Origin: JACVRW01 sp963751105
GTDB taxonomy: Bacteria; Actinomycetota; Thermoleophilia; Solirubrobacterales; Thermoleophilaceae
Length of the DNA: 64,000 bases
Reading direction: 5' to 3'
Assembly: GCA_963751105.1 (NCBI GenBank)
Contig: CAVVTG010000002.1
Span: 2,666,001 to 2,730,000 of the forward strand
In this document: positions 60,870 to 64,000 of the stretch, one piece after another
Numbering within the stretch: position 1 is the first letter of the stretch
How the letters are laid out: every line of letters starts with the position of its first letter
Position numbers and translations under genes: made by a program
The notes under the pieces: generated by a model
Seen by the model: only the letters and a program-made list of their open reading frames with translations
Told to the model about the DNA's origin: nothing
The model's database searches: none

Positions 60870-61510
60870 GGCGAAAGTCCGGCCACCGCTTCTTCGATCG
60901 GCGTATCGCCCTCGAGCAGGTCGAAGCTGACCCCGATCGTGTTCGGTGAGTCGAGCACGGCAACAAGCGTGGCGGCCACGTCGTCGCGCGTGACCGAGCC
61001 GGAGCCGATGTCGTTGCCGGCGCGGACGCGGCCGGTGGCGGGATCGCCGGTCAGGCCACCCGGGCGGACGACCGTGTAGTCGAGCTCGCTGCGGCGCAGC
61101 GCCTCGTCGGCCTCGCCCTTGGCCTCGTAGTAGGGACGCATGGCCTCCGAGCTGGACTCCACGCGGTCGGCGCCGAGGGCGCTCACGATCACGTAGCGCT
61201 TGATCCCCAGCTTCTCCGCGGCCGCGATGAGCTTGAGCGCCGCACCCAGGTCCACGGTCTTCTTGCGTGCCGCCCCGCTCCCCGGGCCGGCGCCCGCCGC
61301 GAAGACCACGGCGTCTGCTCCCTCCACCCAGGAGTCGAGGTCCGTCTCGACCTCCATGTCGCAGATCACCGGCTCGGCGCCCGCCGCCTCGAGGTCCGCC
61401 GCGTGCTCGGGGTTGCGGATCAGCCCGCGCGCCCGGTCACCGCGCTCGGCCAAGAGACGCAGCAGCCTCAGCCCGATCTGCCCGTGTCCTCCTGCCACCA
61501 CCACGTCCAT
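60866..61510 (-). CDS. NAD(P)H-binding atypical SDR (NmrA/YwnB-like)
   Basis: A 214-residue Rossmann-fold protein: VVVAGGHGQIGLRLLRLLAE with the GxxGxxG motif at the N-terminus, ARGLIRNPEHAADLEAAGAE for the second cofactor contact, VIVSALGADRVE, and VVRPGGLTGDP. It lacks the YxxxK catalytic pair; these proteins reduce flavin/biliverdin-like compounds or sense NADP. It is coupled to the ATL gene by the 4-bp TTGA overlap. TAAGCT lies 10 nt before the ATG. Substrate unknown. Confidence 0.82.
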   Translation of the reverse strand: MDVVVAGGHGQIGLRLLRLLAERGDRARGLIRNPEHAADLEAAGAEPVICDMEVETDLDSWVEGADAVVFAAGAGPGSGAARKKTVDLGAALKLIAAAEKLGIKRYVIVSALGADRVESSSEAMRPYYEAKGEADEALRRSELDYTVVRPGGLTGDPATGRVRAGNDIGSGSVTRDDVAATLVAVLDSPNTIGVSFDLLEGDTPIEEAVAGLSP

Positions 61511-61523
61511 GCGGCCGCTCAGC

Positions 61524-62915
61524 TTACGCCTCGTAACAGGGACCGGCGATCCCCAGCGCCTCGAGCAGGTAGAGCCACACCTCGCTGCGCGTGGGGAACG
61601 GGGCGATCGCGTGGAACAGACGCTGGAGCGGCACCTCGCCGACGACGGCCACGGTGGCCGCCTGGACGAACTCGGCCACCTCCGGGCCGGTGAAGGTGGC
61701 CCCGACGATGACCTGGCGGTCCTCGTCCACCACCAGACGGGTGGTGCCGGGCGTGTCGTCGCGCCCGTAGAAGGTGGCGCCGGCGTTGCCCTGGGTCGGG
61801 ACGTCGACCGCGCGAACGTTGAGACCGGCCTCCTCCGCCGCGGCGAGCGTGTAGCCCACCGCCGCCAGCTGCGGATCGGTGAAGATCACGCGCGGCGACC
61901 GCTGCCCGTCCACGAGCAGGCACGACGCCTCCTCCCCGAGGATCACGTCGGCGGCCACGCGGGCCTGGTACTTGCCCATGTGGGTAAGCAGGGCGCGGCC
62001 GTTGGCGTCACCGATGGCGTAGAGCCAGTCGCCGGCGGCGCGCATCGAGTCGTCGACCTCCACCGGCTTGCCCGGCTCGAGGCCGACCGTGTCGAGGCCG
62101 ATGTCGTCGGTGTTGAGCTTGCGGCCGGTGGCCACGAGCAGCTCGTCGGCGGTCACCGATTCGCCGCCCTCGAGCTCCACCGTCACGGTGCCGTTCTCGG
62201 CTCTCACCGCGGCGGCATTGGTCTCCAGGCGAAGGTCTACGCCCTTTTCGCGCAGCGCATCGGCCACGAGCTCCGAGGCGAATTCCTCCTCGCGGGCGAT
62301 CACCCGCGGGCCGCCCTCGATCAGCGTGACCTGCGAGCCGAGGCTGGTGTAGGCCTGGGCCATCTCGACTCCCACGACTCCGCCGCCGAGGACGGCCAGG
62401 CGATCCGGCACCTCCTTCGCGGTGGTGGCCTCGCGGTTGGTCCACGGCTCGGCCTCGCGCAGACCGTCGATGGGCGGGATGAAGGGGCTGCTGCCGGTGG
62501 AGATCACCACCGCGCGGCCGGCCACCAACACGTCGTCCCCCACCACCACCCGGCGTTCGCCGTCCAGACGCCCGGCGCCGCGGACGACCGTGCAGTTGCG
62601 CTCCTCGAGCCAGGGCACCATGCCCGAGTCGTCGAGGTCATGGGTGATCTCGTCGCGGCGCTTGAGCACCGCCTGGGCGTCGAGCTCGCCCGTCACGGCC
62701 TCGGCCACACCCGGGATGCGGCGGACCTCGGCCAGCAGCTCGCCGGGGCGCAGCATCGCCTTGGACGGCATACAGGCGTAGAAGGAGCACTCACCGCCGA
62801 TCAGGTGCGACTCCACCACGGCCACGCTCAGGCCCTCCCCGCCCAAGCGGCCGGCACAGACCTCTCCCGCGGGACCGGCGCCCAGGATCACGACATCGAA
62901 TTCACGCTCGCTCAT
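61524..62915 (-). CDS. Class I pyridine nucleotide-disulfide oxidoreductase (dihydrolipoamide dehydrogenase-like)
   Basis: A 463-residue flavoprotein. FAD motif VVILGAGPAGEVCAGRLGGE at the N-terminus, redox-active cysteines Cys43 and Cys48 in GGECSFYACMPSKAM, NAD-binding LAVLGGGVVGVEMAQAYTSL, second FAD motif WLYAIGDANG, and a C-terminal HAIAPFPTRSE with the catalytic His-Glu pair. In dihydrolipoamide dehydrogenase the redox site is usually GGTCxNVGC, so this belongs to a side branch, possibly a mercuric-reductase-like or uncharacterised disulfide reductase. TACCTT (minus strand, 62927-62922) lies 6 nt before the ATG. Confidence 0.85.
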   Translation of the reverse strand: MSEREFDVVILGAGPAGEVCAGRLGGEGLSVAVVESHLIGGECSFYACMPSKAMLRPGELLAEVRRIPGVAEAVTGELDAQAVLKRRDEITHDLDDSGMVPWLEERNCTVVRGAGRLDGERRVVVGDDVLVAGRAVVISTGSSPFIPPIDGLREAEPWTNREATTAKEVPDRLAVLGGGVVGVEMAQAYTSLGSQVTLIEGGPRVIAREEEFASELVADALREKGVDLRLETNAAAVRAENGTVTVELEGGESVTADELLVATGRKLNTDDIGLDTVGLEPGKPVEVDDSMRAAGDWLYAIGDANGRALLTHMGKYQARVAADVILGEEASCLLVDGQRSPRVIFTDPQLAAVGYTLAAAEEAGLNVRAVDVPTQGNAGATFYGRDDTPGTTRLVVDEDRQVIVGATFTGPEVAEFVQAATVAVVGEVPLQRLFHAIAPFPTRSEVWLYLLEALGIAGPCYEA

Positions 62916-62960
62916 GGCCTGAAGGTATCGCCCGCCTCGTCTTCGTTACACCTGTGGAAA

Positions 62961-63005
62961 GTAGGAAGTGCCACTGTTTACTTTTTCCGCGAGCCGCGCT
63001 AGCTT
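62961..63005 (+). promoter_or_regulatory. Promoter and operator of the acyl-CoA dehydrogenase gene
   Basis: A 21-bp imperfect palindrome (62961-62981) has halves GTAGGAAGTG and CACTGTTTAC around a central C, flanked by GGAAA and TTTTTCC. TTTACT (62977-62982) and TAGCTT (63000-63005) form a -35/-10 pair with a 17-nt spacer, and the -10 ends 6 nt before the ATG. The palindrome covers the -35. The GTAGGAAGT half is shared with the repeat at 58422-58449. Confidence 0.5.
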
Positions 63006-63011
63006 GCGGTC

Positions 63012-64000
63012 ATGGCAACCGCAGACACGCTCCTCAAGCCCGACCACGGCGCCCGCCGCAAGCACTTCATCTTCACCGAGGAGCACGATCAGCTCCGCGA
63101 GTCCATCCGCTCGTTCGTCGCCAAGGAGCTCGCGCCCCACGCGGCCGAGTGGGAGGAGACCACCTTCCCCGACTCGGTGTTCCGGCGCATGGGCGAGCTC
63201 GGCTTCCTCGGTCTCTCCTACCCGGAGGAGTACGGCGGTCAGGGCGGCGACTACTTCGCCAACCTCGTACTGGCCGAGGAGATGGCGGGCGCCGGCTCCG
63301 GCGGGCTGGCCATGGGAGTGGCGGTGCACACCGACATGGCCACTCCTCCGGTGTTCCTGTTCGGCTCCGAGGAGCAGAAGCAGGAGTGGCTGGTGCCGGC
63401 GATCCGGGGCGAGAAGATCTCCTGCCTCGGGATCACCGAGCCGGACGCGGGCAGTGACGTGTCGGGAATCAAGACGCGTGCGGTGCGGGATGCCGACGAG
63501 TGGGTCATCAACGGCTCGAAGACCTACATCACCAACGGCCATCGCGCCGACTTCATCATCCTTGTGACGAAGACGGATCCCGACGCCGGCTACGACGGCT
63601 TCACGCTCTTCCTCGTGCCGATGGACACTCCGGGCGTGATCCGGGAGAAGCGGCTCGAGAAGCTTGGCATGCACGCGAGCGACACGGCGCTGCTCGCCTT
63701 CCAGGACGTGCGCGTCCCGGCCGACGCCATGCTGGGCGAGGAGGGCAAGGGCTTCTACCACATCATGTGGGAGCTGCAGGGCGAGCGACTGATCGGCGCG
63801 GCCGGCTGCGTGGCCGGCGCCCAGCGCTGCTTCGACAAGACCCTCGAGTACGCCACCGAGCGCACAGCCTTCGGCCGCCCGATCGGCAAGTTCCAGGCCA
63901 TCCGCCACAAGTTCGCGGAGATGGCGACCAAGATCGAGGCGGGGCGCCAGATGGTCTACACCACGGCCTGGCGCTTCAACAACGGTGAGTACCCCGTGCG
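63012..64000 (+). CDS. Acyl-CoA dehydrogenase, N-terminal part
   Basis: Cut by the right end; 329 residues are visible. Residues about 20-130 are the N-terminal helical domain (TEEHDQLRESIRSFVAKELA), residues 130-240 the beta domain with ITEPDAGSDVSGIKTRAVRD (FAD/substrate motif) and WVINGSKTYITNG, and from 245 the C-terminal helices with YATERTAFGRPIGKFQAIRH. The catalytic glutamate lies beyond the edge or in the missing part. It removes two hydrogens from an acyl-CoA and passes them to electron-transfer flavoprotein. Chain-length choice is not evident. It shares a candidate operator with the carboxylase gene. Confidence 0.9.
   Translation, partial: MATADTLLKPDHGARRKHFIFTEEHDQLRESIRSFVAKELAPHAAEWEETTFPDSVFRRMGELGFLGLSYPEEYGGQGGDYFANLVLAEEMAGAGSGGLAMGVAVHTDMATPPVFLFGSEEQKQEWLVPAIRGEKISCLGITEPDAGSDVSGIKTRAVRDADEWVINGSKTYITNGHRADFIILVTKTDPDAGYDGFTLFLVPMDTPGVIREKRLEKLGMHASDTALLAFQDVRVPADAMLGEEGKGFYHIMWELQGERLIGAAGCVAGAQRCFDKTLEYATERTAFGRPIGKFQAIRHKFAEMATKIEAGRQMVYTTAWRFNNGEYPV

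Overview
The window is about 64 kb of very GC-rich, densely packed chromosome with no rRNA, tRNA, CRISPR array, insertion sequence or phage. The gene content points to an actinobacterium, most likely of the Thermoleophilia/Solirubrobacterales type: a PimA-like glycosyltransferase, HemQ-type coproheme decarboxylase, FprA-type ferredoxin reductase, CapA paralogues, small holin/DUF3618 membrane proteins and many AcrR/MerR/ECF regulators. This lineage call is inference; no marker gene is present to prove it. Many genes have a TANNNT hexamer only 6-9 nt before the start codon, which is what leaderless transcription looks like in Actinobacteria. Both ends are cut inside genes (an NAD(P)H-binding protein at the left, an acyl-CoA dehydrogenase at the right).

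Layout. 1-3.1 kb: SRPBCC protein and a coupled dgcA-dgcN-like pair (N-acetyl-D-glutamate racemase plus DUF1611 N-acetyltransferase), pointing to D-glutamate catabolism. 3.2-6.2 kb: nitrogen operon amt-glnK-pucR on the minus strand; amt carries a frameshift and the P-II protein lacks the modifiable Tyr51. 6.3-9.2 kb: PLP decarboxylase, secreted phospholipase A2, AraC+VOC pair. 9.2-15.2 kb: cobalamin-dependent methionine synthase with a 26-bp palindrome in its promoter, a cupin, an SDR, galactokinase. 15.2-23.7 kb: envelope/lipid genes (a glycosyltransferase-flippase fusion, a PI-PLC-like membrane protein, an unknown polytopic protein), HemQ, FprA, RDD protein.

23.8-31.9 kb: Ppx/GppA phosphatase, FAH-family hydrolase, ABC1 kinase (frameshifted), AlkA-like glycosylase, an ErpA/BolA/Grx4 iron-sulfur module, membrane and SnoaL-like proteins, a nucleotide-sugar-type epimerase. 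31.9-44.5 kb: DegV, two AI-2E-type permeases, a flippase-like protein, a DUF202-metallo-beta-lactamase fusion, ZIP transporter, an ECF sigma/anti-sigma pair, PhzF, a SigG/SigX5-like ECF factor, ClC channel, LapA-like protein and K+ channel. 44.5-50.1 kb: sulfotransferase-like protein, GNAT, a coupled nitrilase-TetR-small membrane protein operon, DUF2804, a DUF559-type nuclease domain protein. 50.1-53.5 kb: tandem CapA proteins and a frameshifted zinc alcohol dehydrogenase.

53.4-64 kb: a seven-gene minus-strand operon for CoA-thioester metabolism (enoyl-CoA hydratase, arginase-like protein, acyl-CoA carboxylase beta, YdeI-like protein, BKACE enzyme, CaiB/BaiF racemase/transferase, MerR regulator), then UspA, an alkyltransferase-like DNA repair protein, an NAD(P)-binding protein, a dihydrolipoamide-dehydrogenase-like flavoprotein and an acyl-CoA dehydrogenase. 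Related inverted repeats sit before the carboxylase and the acyl-CoA dehydrogenase, suggesting one regulator for both. A cautionary theme is the number of single-base indels in otherwise intact conserved genes (about 5587, 23119, 26425, 49888, 49970, 52707), which look more like sequencing or assembly errors than gene decay.
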